Shown one piece after another: positions 32,655-41,464 of a DNA stretch of 64,000 nt. The notes beneath the pieces are model-generated. The model worked only from the letters and a program-made list of their open reading frames with translations, did no database searches and was not told the DNA's origin. The stretch is from the NCBI RefSeq assembly GCF_900240335.1, contig NZ_LT964979.1, positions 1,488,001-1,552,000 of the forward strand. Direction: 5' to 3'. The translations under genes and the position numbers were made by a program. The stretch comes from Flavimobilis massiliensis (GTDB lineage Bacteria > Actinomycetota > Actinomycetes > Actinomycetales > Cellulomonadaceae). The number at the start of each line of letters is the position of its first letter. Within the stretch, counting starts at the first letter, position 1.

Positions 32655-33167
32655 TCAGCCTACGTGGGGACGCGGGACGACGACGCCGGACCACCGTTCC
32701 CCGACCGCCCGGACGCTCACGTGCCGGACACCTGCCGACGCGTCGGCGTTCTCGTCGAAATCGCCGCGCGGGCGTGCGAGCGTCACCTCGAGGCGGTCGT
32801 CGGCGAGCCCTTCGACGAGCCCCTCGCCCCACTCCACGATCGTCACGGAGTCCTCGAGCGACGTGTCGAGGTCGAGCGCGTCGACGTCGTCGAGGGACCC
32901 GAGCCGGTACGCGTCGACGTGGACGAGCGCGGGTCCGTCGTGCAGCGGCGGGTGGACGCGCGCGATGACGAAAGTCGGGGACGCGACCTGGCCGCGGACG
33001 TCGAGGCCCGCGCCGATGCCCTGCGTGAGCGTCGTCTTGCCGGCACCGAGGTCGCCGGTGAGGACGACGAGGTCACCCGCGCGCAGGAGGCCCGCGAGCG
33101 CGGTCCCCCACGCGCGCGTCGCGGCGGCGTCGGGCAGGTCGAAGGTCGTCGTGGTCGTCGCGGTCAC
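32655..33167 (-). CDS. tsaE: tRNA t6A biosynthesis ATPase TsaE
   Basis: 170 residues. P-loop VVLTGDLGAGKTTLTQGIGAGL, SPTFVIARVH and the HVDAYRL and VTIVEWGEG motifs define the YjeE/TsaE family. ATP hydrolysis by TsaE resets the TsaB-TsaD complex. GTG at 33167 overlaps the alr stop by 4 bases (GTGA). The last ~25 residues reach just short of tsaB. Confidence 0.94.
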   Translation of the reverse strand: MTATTTTTFDLPDAAATRAWGTALAGLLRAGDLVVLTGDLGAGKTTLTQGIGAGLDVRGQVASPTFVIARVHPPLHDGPALVHVDAYRLGSLDDVDALDLDTSLEDSVTIVEWGEGLVEGLADDRLEVTLARPRGDFDENADASAGVRHVSVRAVGERWSGVVVPRPHVG

Positions 33168-34345
33168 GCGGGGTTCTCCTCGGCGTGGAGGTGGACGCGC
33201 GGCACGCGCGCGCCCAGGCGGGTGGTGATCTCGTAGCTGATGGTGCCGCACGCGTCGGCCCAGTTCTGCGCCGTCGGGGCGCCCGTGGCTCCGTCGCCGA
33301 AGAGGACGACGGTGTCGCCCGCGCGCTCGGTCGCGTCGGGCCCAAGGTCGACCATGAACTGGTCCATGCAGACGCGCCCCGTGACGTGGAGCGTGCGCGC
33401 GGCAGGTCCTGACCCGACACGGAGGGGCGCTCCGGGGACGTCCTGTGTGCCCGACGCGTGGCGCGGGATGCCGTCGCCGTAGCCGAGCGGGACGTCGCCG
33501 AGCACGGTGCCGCGCGGCGTCCGGAAGGCGTGACCGTAGGAGACGCCCTGCCCCGCGGGAACCGCCTTGACGGTCGCGAGCCGCGCCTCGAGGGTCATCG
33601 CGGGCCGCAGCCCGAAGGCGTCGGGGCCGCCGAGCTGCGGCACGGGCGAGAGACCGTAGACAGCGAGGCCTGGTCGCACGAGCTCGTGGTGGACGTGCGG
33701 CGTCGTGAGGGTCGCGGCCGAGTTCGCAAGGTGCCGCACCTCGAGGTGCGCGCCCGCACGCTCGGCGACCTCGACGGCGCGGTCGAAGACGTCGGCCTGC
33801 CCACGAACCGTCGGGTGGTCGGGCTCGTCCGCGAACGCGAGGTGCGACCACACGCCGACGAACTCGAGCAGCCCGTCGCCCTGGAGCGCGACGAGGCGGG
33901 CGACGACCTCGGGGAGCTGGTCGGGCATGACGCCCGAGCGGCCGAGCCCCGTGTCGACCTTGAGGTGAACGCGGGCAGGCCGCCCGGCCGCGCGGGCCGC
34001 GGCCGCGACCTCCTCGACGGCCCAGGGAGCGTGCACGGACACGTCGACGTCAGCCGACACGAGCTCGGCGAGCGGCGCGCCGGGCGCGTAGAGCCACGTG
34101 AACGTTCGTGCCGTGATGCCGGCCGCGCGCAGCGCGAGCGCCTCGGCGGGCTGGGCGACGCCGAGCCACGTCGCACCCGCCGCGAGCGCTGCGCGTGCGA
34201 CGGGGAGAAGTCCGTGACCGTAGGCGTCAGCCTTGACGACAGCCATGACGGCTGCTCCCGGGGCGGCGTCGCGGAGCGCTCGGACGTTGCCGCGGACCGC
34301 GTCGAGGTCGACGACGGCCCGCGCGGGGTACCAGGGCTCGTTCAC
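33164..34345 (-). CDS. alr: alanine racemase
   Basis: 393 residues. The PLP-lysine is in VMAVVKADAYGHG (about residue 39), with the second catalytic base in the C-terminal beta domain near VSYGHAFRTPRG and the substrate loop RVCMDQFMVDLG. It interconverts L- and D-alanine to feed peptidoglycan synthesis. It sits between nnr and tsaE in one operon, as in mycobacteria. Start at ATG 34345, 15 bp from the nnr stop. Confidence 0.96.
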   Translation of the reverse strand: MNEPWYPARAVVDLDAVRGNVRALRDAAPGAAVMAVVKADAYGHGLLPVARAALAAGATWLGVAQPAEALALRAAGITARTFTWLYAPGAPLAELVSADVDVSVHAPWAVEEVAAAARAAGRPARVHLKVDTGLGRSGVMPDQLPEVVARLVALQGDGLLEFVGVWSHLAFADEPDHPTVRGQADVFDRAVEVAERAGAHLEVRHLANSAATLTTPHVHHELVRPGLAVYGLSPVPQLGGPDAFGLRPAMTLEARLATVKAVPAGQGVSYGHAFRTPRGTVLGDVPLGYGDGIPRHASGTQDVPGAPLRVGSGPAARTLHVTGRVCMDQFMVDLGPDATERAGDTVVLFGDGATGAPTAQNWADACGTISYEITTRLGARVPRVHLHAEENPA

Positions 34346-34360
34346 CCAGTCATTCTCCCA

Positions 34361-35968
34361 CTACGCGGGGAGGGCGAGCAGCCGGGCGACGGTCCGGGGC
34401 AGCTGCGCGAGGACGGCTGACGCGCTCACGGGCCCGCCCGGGTTGGCGTCGTGCGCTGCGCGTCCGTGGACGAGCGCGGCAAGCGCCGCGAGCCGTGCGA
34501 CGAGCGCAGGGTCCCGCACCGCGTCCGCAGCGCGCCCCGCGAGCAACGTGCCGAGCAGCCCGGCGAGGACGTCTCCGGCACCCGCGGTCGCGAGCCACGC
34601 TGGGGCGTCGGCCTGCGCGAGCACGCCGCCGCGTCCGACGACGACGGTCGTCGCGCCCTTGAGGAGGATCGTCGCTCCGGTGAGCCGGGCTGCCTCCGCG
34701 GCATGCTCGGCCGGCGCGGCCTCGACCGCGGACCGGGAGACGGGTCGACCGCGGGACGTGAGGAGCCGCGCGAGCTCGCCCGCGTGCGGGGTGAGGACGA
34801 CCCACGGCGCACAACGCGTCGGCAGGAGCGCGAGCGCTCCCGCGTCGACGATGACAGGGACGACGCCGCCGTCAGTGGCACCGGCTCCCGAGCCCCACAC
34901 GCCGGTCGCGGCGAAGTGGGCCTCTGAGCCCGCCCCCGCGCGCCCGAGCGCCGCGCGCACGAGCCGCTCGGCGTCCTCGTCGTCGGGTTCGAGCCCCGGC
35001 CCGACCACCCACGCCTGGGCGCGTCCGTCGCCCGGCACGACCTCGGGGTGCGCGGCGAGCACGAGGTCCTCCGCGCGACGCGGGCCGACGTACCTCACCA
35101 TGCCGGCGCCCGACGCGACGGCAGCGCCCGCGCACAGCACGCCCGCGCCCGGGTACGTGCGAGATCCGGCGACGATCGCGACGACGCCCCGCGCGTACTT
35201 GTCGTCGGTCGCGTGCGGGACGGGCCACAGCGCTCGGACGTCCGCGTCCTCGAGACGCCTGACAACCTGCTCGCCGGGGTCGGGCACGTCGACGCCGAGG
35301 TCGAGGACCTCGACGACGGGCGCGAGGCGCGCAGCGGGAGGAAGGAGGAGCCCTGCGACGGGACCGCCGCACGCGAGGACGAGGTCCGCGGCGAGCACGG
35401 GGCCGGGGACGACGCCGTCGTCGACCCCGATGCCGCTCGGCACGTCGACCGCGACGACGAACGTGCCCGAGCCGTCCCGACCTCGGTTGATCTCCCGCAC
35501 GACGCGCGCGGCCGAGCCCCGGAGCGCGCCCCGTGCGCCGATGCCGCACAGCGCGTCGACGACGACGTGCGCGGCGAGCGACTCGCGCGCGACCGCGACC
35601 TGCGCGGCCCGCGGCACGTCCGGCACCGCAGACGGACGGTCCTTGCCCGGGGAGGCGACGAGCCGCACCCCGGCAGCGCGTGCCGCGGCGACCCCGCCCG
35701 CGTGCGCTCGCTCGGCGAGAAGAGCGGCCGTGACCCGCGCGCCGCGGCGCGCGAGGAGCGCGGCCGCGTGCAGCCCGTCGCCGCCGTTGTTGCCGGCTCC
35801 GGCGAGGACGACAACGCGCGCACCAGCGACCGCACCGGCACGGGCCCGGAGGACGTCCGCGACCCGGCGCGCCACCTGGTGGGCCGCACGTTCCATGAGA
35901 GGCGTGCCCGCAGCGAGCAGCGGTTCCTCGGCTGCACGGATCCTGTCGCTCGTCACTGCCTCGATCAT
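34361..35968 (-). CDS. nnr: bifunctional NAD(P)HX epimerase/dehydratase
   Basis: 535 residues in two domains. The N-terminal YjeF epimerase domain (about 1-215) shows VVVLAGAGNNGGDGLHAAALL and DALCGIGARG. The C-terminal YjeF_C domain has KYARGVVAIVAGSRTYPGAGVLCAGAA, a PHAGELARLL segment and the ADP/ATP-dependent dehydratase finish WLATAGAGDVLAGLLGTLLA. Together they repair hydrated NAD(P)H. ATG at 35968 is selected over an upstream frame start. First gene of the operon that continues with alr and the t6A genes. Confidence 0.95.
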   Translation of the reverse strand: MIEAVTSDRIRAAEEPLLAAGTPLMERAAHQVARRVADVLRARAGAVAGARVVVLAGAGNNGGDGLHAAALLARRGARVTAALLAERAHAGGVAAARAAGVRLVASPGKDRPSAVPDVPRAAQVAVARESLAAHVVVDALCGIGARGALRGSAARVVREINRGRDGSGTFVVAVDVPSGIGVDDGVVPGPVLAADLVLACGGPVAGLLLPPAARLAPVVEVLDLGVDVPDPGEQVVRRLEDADVRALWPVPHATDDKYARGVVAIVAGSRTYPGAGVLCAGAAVASGAGMVRYVGPRRAEDLVLAAHPEVVPGDGRAQAWVVGPGLEPDDEDAERLVRAALGRAGAGSEAHFAATGVWGSGAGATDGGVVPVIVDAGALALLPTRCAPWVVLTPHAGELARLLTSRGRPVSRSAVEAAPAEHAAEAARLTGATILLKGATTVVVGRGGVLAQADAPAWLATAGAGDVLAGLLGTLLAGRAADAVRDPALVARLAALAALVHGRAAHDANPGGPVSASAVLAQLPRTVARLLALPA

Positions 35969-36041
35969 GCGTCCATCCTCACCCACGACGACCCGGCGCG
36001 CGCGGGCGGTCCGCCGCGGGGCGCGCGGCTACGGTGTGACC

Positions 36042-37028
36042 ATGGACTTCGGACTCTTCATCCCCCAGGGCTGGCGCCAGGACCTCACGGGCATCGCGCC
36101 GGCCGACCACTGGTCGGTCATGTCGGGCCTCGCCCGCCGTGCCGACGAGGGCGACCTCTTCTCCTCGATCTGGGTGTACGACCACGTGCACACCGTTCCT
36201 GAGCCGGTCGAGGAGGCAACGCACGAGGCGTGGTCGCTCATGGCCGCGTTCGCCGCGTCGACGTCGCGCGTGCGCCTCGGCCAGATGTGCACGTGCATGG
36301 GCTACCGCAACCCCGCCTACCTCGCGAAGGTCGCGGCGACGGTCGACGTCGTCTCGGGCGGACGCGTCGACATGGGGATCGGCGCGGGCTGGTACGAGCA
36401 CGAGTGGCGCGCGTACGGCTACGGCTTCCCGCGTGCGGGCGAGCGTCTCACGATGCTCGACGAGGGCGTCGAGATCATGAAGCAGATGTGGGAGACGGGC
36501 TCGGCGACGTTCGCGGGCGAGCACTACACGGTCGACGGTGCGATGTGCTACCCGCAGCCCCTCGCGGGCCGCCTGCCGACGTGGGTCGCGGGCGGCGGCG
36601 AGAAGCGCACGCTGCGCACTGCGGCGAAGTATGCGGACTACACGAACTTCGCGGGCGAGCCCGAGGCGTTCGCGCACAAGAGCACCGTGCTCGAGGGCCA
36701 CTGCCGTGACCTCGGCCGCGACTACGCCGAGATCACGCGCTCGGCGAACTTCAACGTCGTCCTCGGCGAGACCGACGGCGAGGTCGAGGAGACGATCACG
36801 CGCTACGAGGAGCACCTGCGCCGCACGGTCTCTCCCGAGGCCGCGGCCCAGGAGATCGCCAGCCTCCGGGACACGCCGGGCGTCGGGACGCCCGAGCAGG
36901 TCGTCGAGAAGCTCGGCGCGATGGGCGCGCTCGGGATGGGCTACGCAATCTTCTACGTGCCGCTCATCTCCTACGAGACGCGTTCGCTTGACCTCCTCGA
37001 GCAGCAGGTCCTACCGGCGCTGCGCTGA
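36042..37028 (+). CDS. LLM-class F420-dependent oxidoreductase
   Basis: 328 residues of the luciferase-like monooxygenase fold (TIM barrel). MDFGLFIPQGWRQDL, DHVHTVPEP, RVRLGQMCTCMGYRNPAYLAK and GIGAGWYEHEWRAYG are typical of actinobacterial deazaflavin (F420)-linked members. Cofactor and substrate are inferred from family only; flavin use cannot be excluded. ATG at 36042. Divergent from nnr and convergent with glmS across a terminator. Confidence 0.83.
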   Translation: MDFGLFIPQGWRQDLTGIAPADHWSVMSGLARRADEGDLFSSIWVYDHVHTVPEPVEEATHEAWSLMAAFAASTSRVRLGQMCTCMGYRNPAYLAKVAATVDVVSGGRVDMGIGAGWYEHEWRAYGYGFPRAGERLTMLDEGVEIMKQMWETGSATFAGEHYTVDGAMCYPQPLAGRLPTWVAGGGEKRTLRTAAKYADYTNFAGEPEAFAHKSTVLEGHCRDLGRDYAEITRSANFNVVLGETDGEVEETITRYEEHLRRTVSPEAAAQEIASLRDTPGVGTPEQVVEKLGAMGALGMGYAIFYVPLISYETRSLDLLEQQVLPALR

Positions 37029-37039
37029 GCGCTCCCTGA

Positions 37040-37077
37040 CGACGGCCGCGCTCCCCGACCGGGGTGCGCGGCCGTCG
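37040..37077. terminator. bidirectional hairpin terminator
   Basis: Stem of 12 bp (37040-37051 with 37066-37077) plus an inner CCCC/GGGG pairing around GACC with a T opposite T bulge; between convergent LLM oxidoreductase and glmS genes. Confidence 0.75.
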
Positions 37078-37089
37078 CGCGTCACGACC

Positions 37090-38955
37090 TCACTCGACGG
37101 TGACGGACTTCGCGAGATTGCGCGGCTGGTCGACGTCGAGGCCCTTCGCGGTCGCGAGTTCGCACGCGAAGATCTGCAGCGGCACGACCGCGAGCAGCGG
37201 CGAGAGGAGCGTCGGTGACGCCGGGATGCGGAACACCTCGTCGGCGAACGGCAGGACGTCGTCGTCGCCGTCCTCCGCGACGACGAGCGTGCGGGCGCCG
37301 CGCGCCCGCACCTCCTGGATGTTCGAGACGACCTTCGAGTGCAGCGAGTCCCGGCCCTTCGGCGAGGGGACGACGACGATGACGGGCTGCCCCTCGTCGA
37401 TGAGCGCGATCGGGCCGTGCTTGAGCTCACCCGCGGCGAAGCCCTCAGCGTGGATGTACGCGAGCTCCTTGAGCTTGAGCGCACCTTCCATCGCGACGGG
37501 GTAGCCGACGTGGCGGCCGAGGAAGAGCACGCTCTTCTCGTCCGCCATCGACCGTGCGACGTCACGCACCTTCTGTGCGCGGTCGAGGATGATCTGGATC
37601 TTCGCGGGCATCTCGCGCAGCTCGGCGAGCGTCTGGCGGATCTCGTCGGGGAACTTGTTGCCCCGCAGCTGTGCGAAGTAGAGGCCGAGGACGTAGGCGG
37701 CGGTGATCTGCGAGAGGAACGCCTTCGTCGACGCGACGGCGATCTCGGGGCCCGCATGCGTGTAGAGGACGGCGTCGGACTCGCGCGGGATGGTCGAGCC
37801 GTGCGTGTTGACGATCGCGACGACCTTCGCGCCCTGCTCGCGGGCGTGCCGCACGGCCATGAGCGTGTCCATCGTCTCGCCCGACTGTGAGACGGCGACG
37901 ACGAGCGTGCGCGGGGTAACGATCGGGTCGCGGTAGCGGAACTCGTGCGCGAGCTCGACCTCGACGGGGATGCGGCACCAGTGCTCGATCGCGTACTTAG
38001 CGACGTGGCCCGCGTAGGCTGCGGTCCCGCACGCGATGACGATGATCTTGTCGACGGACCGCAGCGTCGCCTCGTCGATGCGCAGGTCGTCGAGTTGGAG
38101 CCGGCCTCGCTCGTCGAGGCGGCCGAGGAGCGTGTCCGCGACCGCCTTGGGCTGGTCGTGGATCTCCTTGTCCATGAAGGACCCGAAGCCGCCCTTCTCG
38201 GCGGCGGACGCGTCCCAGTCGACCGTGTACCGGCGCGCCTCAGCGGGGTTGCCATCGAAGTCGGTGACGGTGACGGCGTCGGGCGTGATGGTGACGACCT
38301 GGTCCTGGCCGAGCTCGAGCGCCTCGCGCGTGAAGGCGATGAACGCGGCGACGTCGGAGCCGAGGAAGTTCTCACCCTCGCCGAGCCCGACGACGAGCGG
38401 AGAGTCGTGACGCGCACCCACGACGACGTCAGGGTGGTCGGCGTGCACCGCGAGGAGGGTGAACGTACCTTCGAGGCGTCGTGCGACACCCCGCAGCGCG
38501 GCCGTGAGGTCCCCCGACGCCGCATACTCGCGCGCGAGGAGGTGGGCCGCGACCTCGGTGTCGGTCTCGGACGCGAACTCGACGCCCTCAGCGAGGAGCT
38601 CGGCCTTGAGCGGCACGAAGTTCTCGACGATCCCGTTGTGGATGAGCGCGAGGCGGCCGCCGTCGGCGACGTGCGGGTGCGCGTTGACGTCGGTCGGCGC
38701 ACCGTGCGTCGCCCACCGGGTGTGACCGATGCCCGCGGTCGCTGCGGGGAGCGGGTGCTGCTCGAGCGCGGCGCGCAGGTTCGCGAGCTTGCCGGCACGT
38801 TTGGCGGTCGCGACCTTGGGTGAGTCCGGGACCGCGAGCGCGACGCCCGCGGAGTCGTACCCGCGGTACTCGAGACGGCCGAGGCCTTCGAGGAGCACCT
38901 CGAGGGTCCGGCCGGAAGGCTGCTGGGACGTAACGTGTCCGACGATTCCGCACAT
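37090..38955 (-). CDS. glmS: glutamine-fructose-6-phosphate aminotransferase
   Basis: 621 residues. Begins MCGIVGHV with the N-terminal nucleophile Cys2 of the glutaminase domain, RWATHGAPTDVNAHPH for glutamine binding, then two SIS sugar-isomerase domains (VACGTAAYAG, SQSGETMDTLMAV). It makes glucosamine-6-phosphate, the entry to peptidoglycan amino sugars; glmM, the next enzyme, is 3.7 kb away. C-terminal ends DQPRNLAKSVTVE as in other GlmS. ATG at 38955. Confidence 0.97.
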   Translation of the reverse strand: MCGIVGHVTSQQPSGRTLEVLLEGLGRLEYRGYDSAGVALAVPDSPKVATAKRAGKLANLRAALEQHPLPAATAGIGHTRWATHGAPTDVNAHPHVADGGRLALIHNGIVENFVPLKAELLAEGVEFASETDTEVAAHLLAREYAASGDLTAALRGVARRLEGTFTLLAVHADHPDVVVGARHDSPLVVGLGEGENFLGSDVAAFIAFTREALELGQDQVVTITPDAVTVTDFDGNPAEARRYTVDWDASAAEKGGFGSFMDKEIHDQPKAVADTLLGRLDERGRLQLDDLRIDEATLRSVDKIIVIACGTAAYAGHVAKYAIEHWCRIPVEVELAHEFRYRDPIVTPRTLVVAVSQSGETMDTLMAVRHAREQGAKVVAIVNTHGSTIPRESDAVLYTHAGPEIAVASTKAFLSQITAAYVLGLYFAQLRGNKFPDEIRQTLAELREMPAKIQIILDRAQKVRDVARSMADEKSVLFLGRHVGYPVAMEGALKLKELAYIHAEGFAAGELKHGPIALIDEGQPVIVVVPSPKGRDSLHSKVVSNIQEVRARGARTLVVAEDGDDDVLPFADEVFRIPASPTLLSPLLAVVPLQIFACELATAKGLDVDQPRNLAKSVTVE

Positions 38956-39034
38956 GGGTCAAGATTTTAGGGGCTGCGCTCCCATGCTGCGCGTGCGTTT
39001 CGCGTCACAGCCCTCCGGGGTGGACAATCGCACG

Positions 39035-39988
39035 GTGACTCCGACCCCTCCGGTACCACGGTCCCCCTACGTGGAGATGGACCGCACCGCCTGGAGCCGA
39101 CTCGCCGCATCGACGCCGCTGCCGCTCACCGCTGCCGACCTCGACGGCCTGCGCGGCCTCGGCGACCCCATCGGGCTTCCCGAAGTCGAGGCGATCTACC
39201 ACCCCATCTCGCGTCTGCTCAACCTCTACGTCACGGCAACGCGCGGCCTGCACGCCGCGACGTCGACGTTCCTCCACGAGGACGCACCACCGACGCCGTA
39301 CGTCATCGGCGTCGCGGGCTCAGTCGCGGTCGGCAAGTCCACGACGTCCCGTGTCCTGCGCCACCTCCTGGCCCGCTGGCCCGAGACGCCCAACGTCCAG
39401 CTCGTGACGACCGACGGCTTCCTCCTGCCCAACGCCGAGCTCGAGCGTCGCGGACTCATGGAGCGCAAGGGCTTCCCCGAGTCGTTCGACCGGCGCGCTC
39501 TCGTGCGGTTCCTCACGAAGGTCAAGGCGGGCCACGCGGAGGTCCGCGCTCCCGTCTACTCGCACCTCACCTACGACATCGTCCCGGACGAGCACGTCGT
39601 GGTGCGCCGCCCCGACGTCCTCATCGTCGAGGGGCTCAACGTCCTCCAGCCGGCGCGGCCCTCGGTCGACAGCGCGTCGAGCCTCGCGGTGAGCGACTTC
39701 TTCGACTTCTCGATCTACGTCGACGGACGCACGTCGGACGTCAAGCAGTGGTACATCGACCGCTTCCTCTCGCTGCGGGAGACAGCGTTCGCGCGGCCCG
39801 AGTCGTACTTCCGCCGCTACGCCGAGCTCACGGACGACGAGGCGATCGCGAAGGCGGAGTCGATCTGGGACACGATCAACGCGCCCAACCTCGTCGAGAA
39901 CATCCTGCCGACGCGCTCACGCGCGACGCTCGTGCTCACGAAGGGACCGAACCACTCGATCCAACGGGTGCGGCTGCGGAAGTTGTGA
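39035..39988 (+). CDS. coaA: pantothenate kinase, type I
   Basis: 317 residues. P-loop FVIG-like GVAGSVAVGKSTTSRVL (about residue 90-105), TTDGFL, RKGFPESFDRRAL, LIVEGLNVLQ and the C-terminal NLVENILPTRSRATLVL and RVRLRKL define prokaryotic CoaA, close to the mycobacterial enzyme. It phosphorylates pantothenate in the first step of CoA synthesis. GTG at 39035 places SPYVEMDR near the N-terminus as in mycobacterial CoaA; ATG at 39077 is an alternative. Its 3' end overlaps dedA on the opposite strand by 53 bp. Confidence 0.95.
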   Translation: MTPTPPVPRSPYVEMDRTAWSRLAASTPLPLTAADLDGLRGLGDPIGLPEVEAIYHPISRLLNLYVTATRGLHAATSTFLHEDAPPTPYVIGVAGSVAVGKSTTSRVLRHLLARWPETPNVQLVTTDGFLLPNAELERRGLMERKGFPESFDRRALVRFLTKVKAGHAEVRAPVYSHLTYDIVPDEHVVVRRPDVLIVEGLNVLQPARPSVDSASSLAVSDFFDFSIYVDGRTSDVKQWYIDRFLSLRETAFARPESYFRRYAELTDDEAIAKAESIWDTINAPNLVENILPTRSRATLVLTKGPNHSIQRVRLRKL

Positions 39989-40634
39989 CGGGCTCACGCG
40001 CACCGGCACGTCCCGCCCGCCGGCGTGCGACCCTCGCCATGACCCGGTCGATGGCGAAGCCCGTGAGGACACCGCCGACGACACCGACGCCCATCGCGAG
40101 GAGCGTCGAGTGCCCGAGCCACGTCGCCGCGGCGAGCCCGATGAGCACCGAGTAGACCGCCCACATGATCGCGGCGACGGTCGTCACCGCAACGAAGCGC
40201 TCTCGGCGGTACCCGACCGCTCCCGCCGTCATGTTGACCGCGACGCGGCCGATTGGCACGTAGCGCGCACCGAGGATGAACGACGCCCCGCGGTGCGCGA
40301 TGGCCCGCTCGGCACGCTCGACAGCTCTGCGGCCGCGCTGGGTGCGGAGCCACGGGATGCGGTCAGTGCTGATCCAGCGGCCCAGTGAGAACGCGATCTG
40401 GTCGCCGCACCATGCCCCCGCCATCGCGACGACGAGCACGAGCCAGATGTTCGGCATTCCGGTCGTGTGCGCGGTGACGGCCAGCGTGATGACGATTGAC
40501 TCGCTCGGCACCGGCGGGAAGAACCCGTCGATCGTGCACAGCGCGAACAGCGCGACGAAGACCCACCACGACGATGTGAGGGCGAGGATCCATGCCTCGA
40601 CGTCGGCGGCGATCTGCGTGACGAGCTCGATCAT
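39936..40634 (-). CDS. DedA family membrane protein
   Basis: 232 residues with several hydrophobic helices. The family signatures are FFPPVPSESIVI, the central GAWCGDQIAFSLGR and the Arg-containing GARYVPIGRVAVNMTAG. DedA proteins act in phospholipid flipping or proton-dependent membrane homeostasis. The final ~30 residues are Arg/Ala/Ser-rich and overlap the 3' end of coaA (convergent) by 53 bp. ATG at 40634. Confidence 0.87.
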   Translation of the reverse strand: MIELVTQIAADVEAWILALTSSWWVFVALFALCTIDGFFPPVPSESIVITLAVTAHTTGMPNIWLVLVVAMAGAWCGDQIAFSLGRWISTDRIPWLRTQRGRRAVERAERAIAHRGASFILGARYVPIGRVAVNMTAGAVGYRRERFVAVTTVAAIMWAVYSVLIGLAAATWLGHSTLLAMGVGVVGGVLTGFAIDRVMARVARRRAGRAGAREPVTTSAAAPVGSSGSVPS

Positions 40635-40759
40635 GAGGTCCTGTCGTCCGGCGGGATGGTGCCCTCCACGCTAGGCGCGGCGAGCGGGGCGCGGCACGGG
40701 GAAAGGTCCTCGCCGTCCGAGTGCCACGACCATCGTCGGCGACACTGCCACGCCACACA

Positions 40760-41464
40760 TCATCCCACGGACGGAATCGCGCTCCGTCGCTCGTCGGACG
40801 CGACCTCGAGCGGGAAACCGAGCTCGCGGGCGGCCCTGGCGGGGACGGCCTCGTCGGCCCACAGTGACGCGTACGTCGCCGTCGCGCAGAGCGAGCGCGT
40901 TTCGGCGCGGTCGACGTAGAGGGTGCCGTGGAGATGGTCGGTCTCGTGCTGGATGATGCGCGCGGGCCAGCCGCGGACGACCTCGTCGACGGTCGTGCCG
41001 GTCGCGTCGAGACCGCGCACGCGGACGCTCCGGTGCCGGGCCACGGCCGCCTGATAGCCCTCGACGCTCAGGCAGCCCTCGTAGAACGTCACACGCTCGT
41101 CGTCGACGGGCTCGTAGACCGGGTTGACGAGGACGCGCAGCGGCAGGGTCGCACGCTCGCGGGCGTCCGCGGCGGCCTCGTACCCGGCGGGGAGGCCGGG
41201 ATCCTCGAGCACGGCGATCGCGAGGCCCACGCCGATCTGCGGCGCGGCCAGCCCGACGCCGGGCGCGGCGCGCATCGTCGCGACCATCGCGGCGAGGAGG
41301 TCGTCGAGCACGTCACCGAGCTGCCCGGTGTAGGGCGCTGCTTCCTGCCGCAGGACGGAATGCCCCGCCTGGACGATCGGCAGGACCCCGTCGGGGTGGG
41401 CGTCGAGGAGCGCGCGGACCGCGTCACGGACGTCGGGGACGACGGTGCCGGGGAAAGCAGTCAC
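40760..41464 (-). CDS. def: peptide deformylase
   Basis: 234 residues with all three PDF motifs: GVGLAAPQIG, EGCLSV and QHETDHL (Zn/Fe-binding HExxH type). It removes the formyl group from nascent proteins. The N-terminus is about 30 residues longer than minimal PDFs and the C-terminus carries ~35 extra residues. GTG at 41464 overlaps the glmM stop by 4 bases, showing translational coupling to glmM. Confidence 0.95.
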   Translation of the reverse strand: MTAFPGTVVPDVRDAVRALLDAHPDGVLPIVQAGHSVLRQEAAPYTGQLGDVLDDLLAAMVATMRAAPGVGLAAPQIGVGLAIAVLEDPGLPAGYEAAADARERATLPLRVLVNPVYEPVDDERVTFYEGCLSVEGYQAAVARHRSVRVRGLDATGTTVDEVVRGWPARIIQHETDHLHGTLYVDRAETRSLCATATYASLWADEAVPARAARELGFPLEVASDERRSAIPSVG

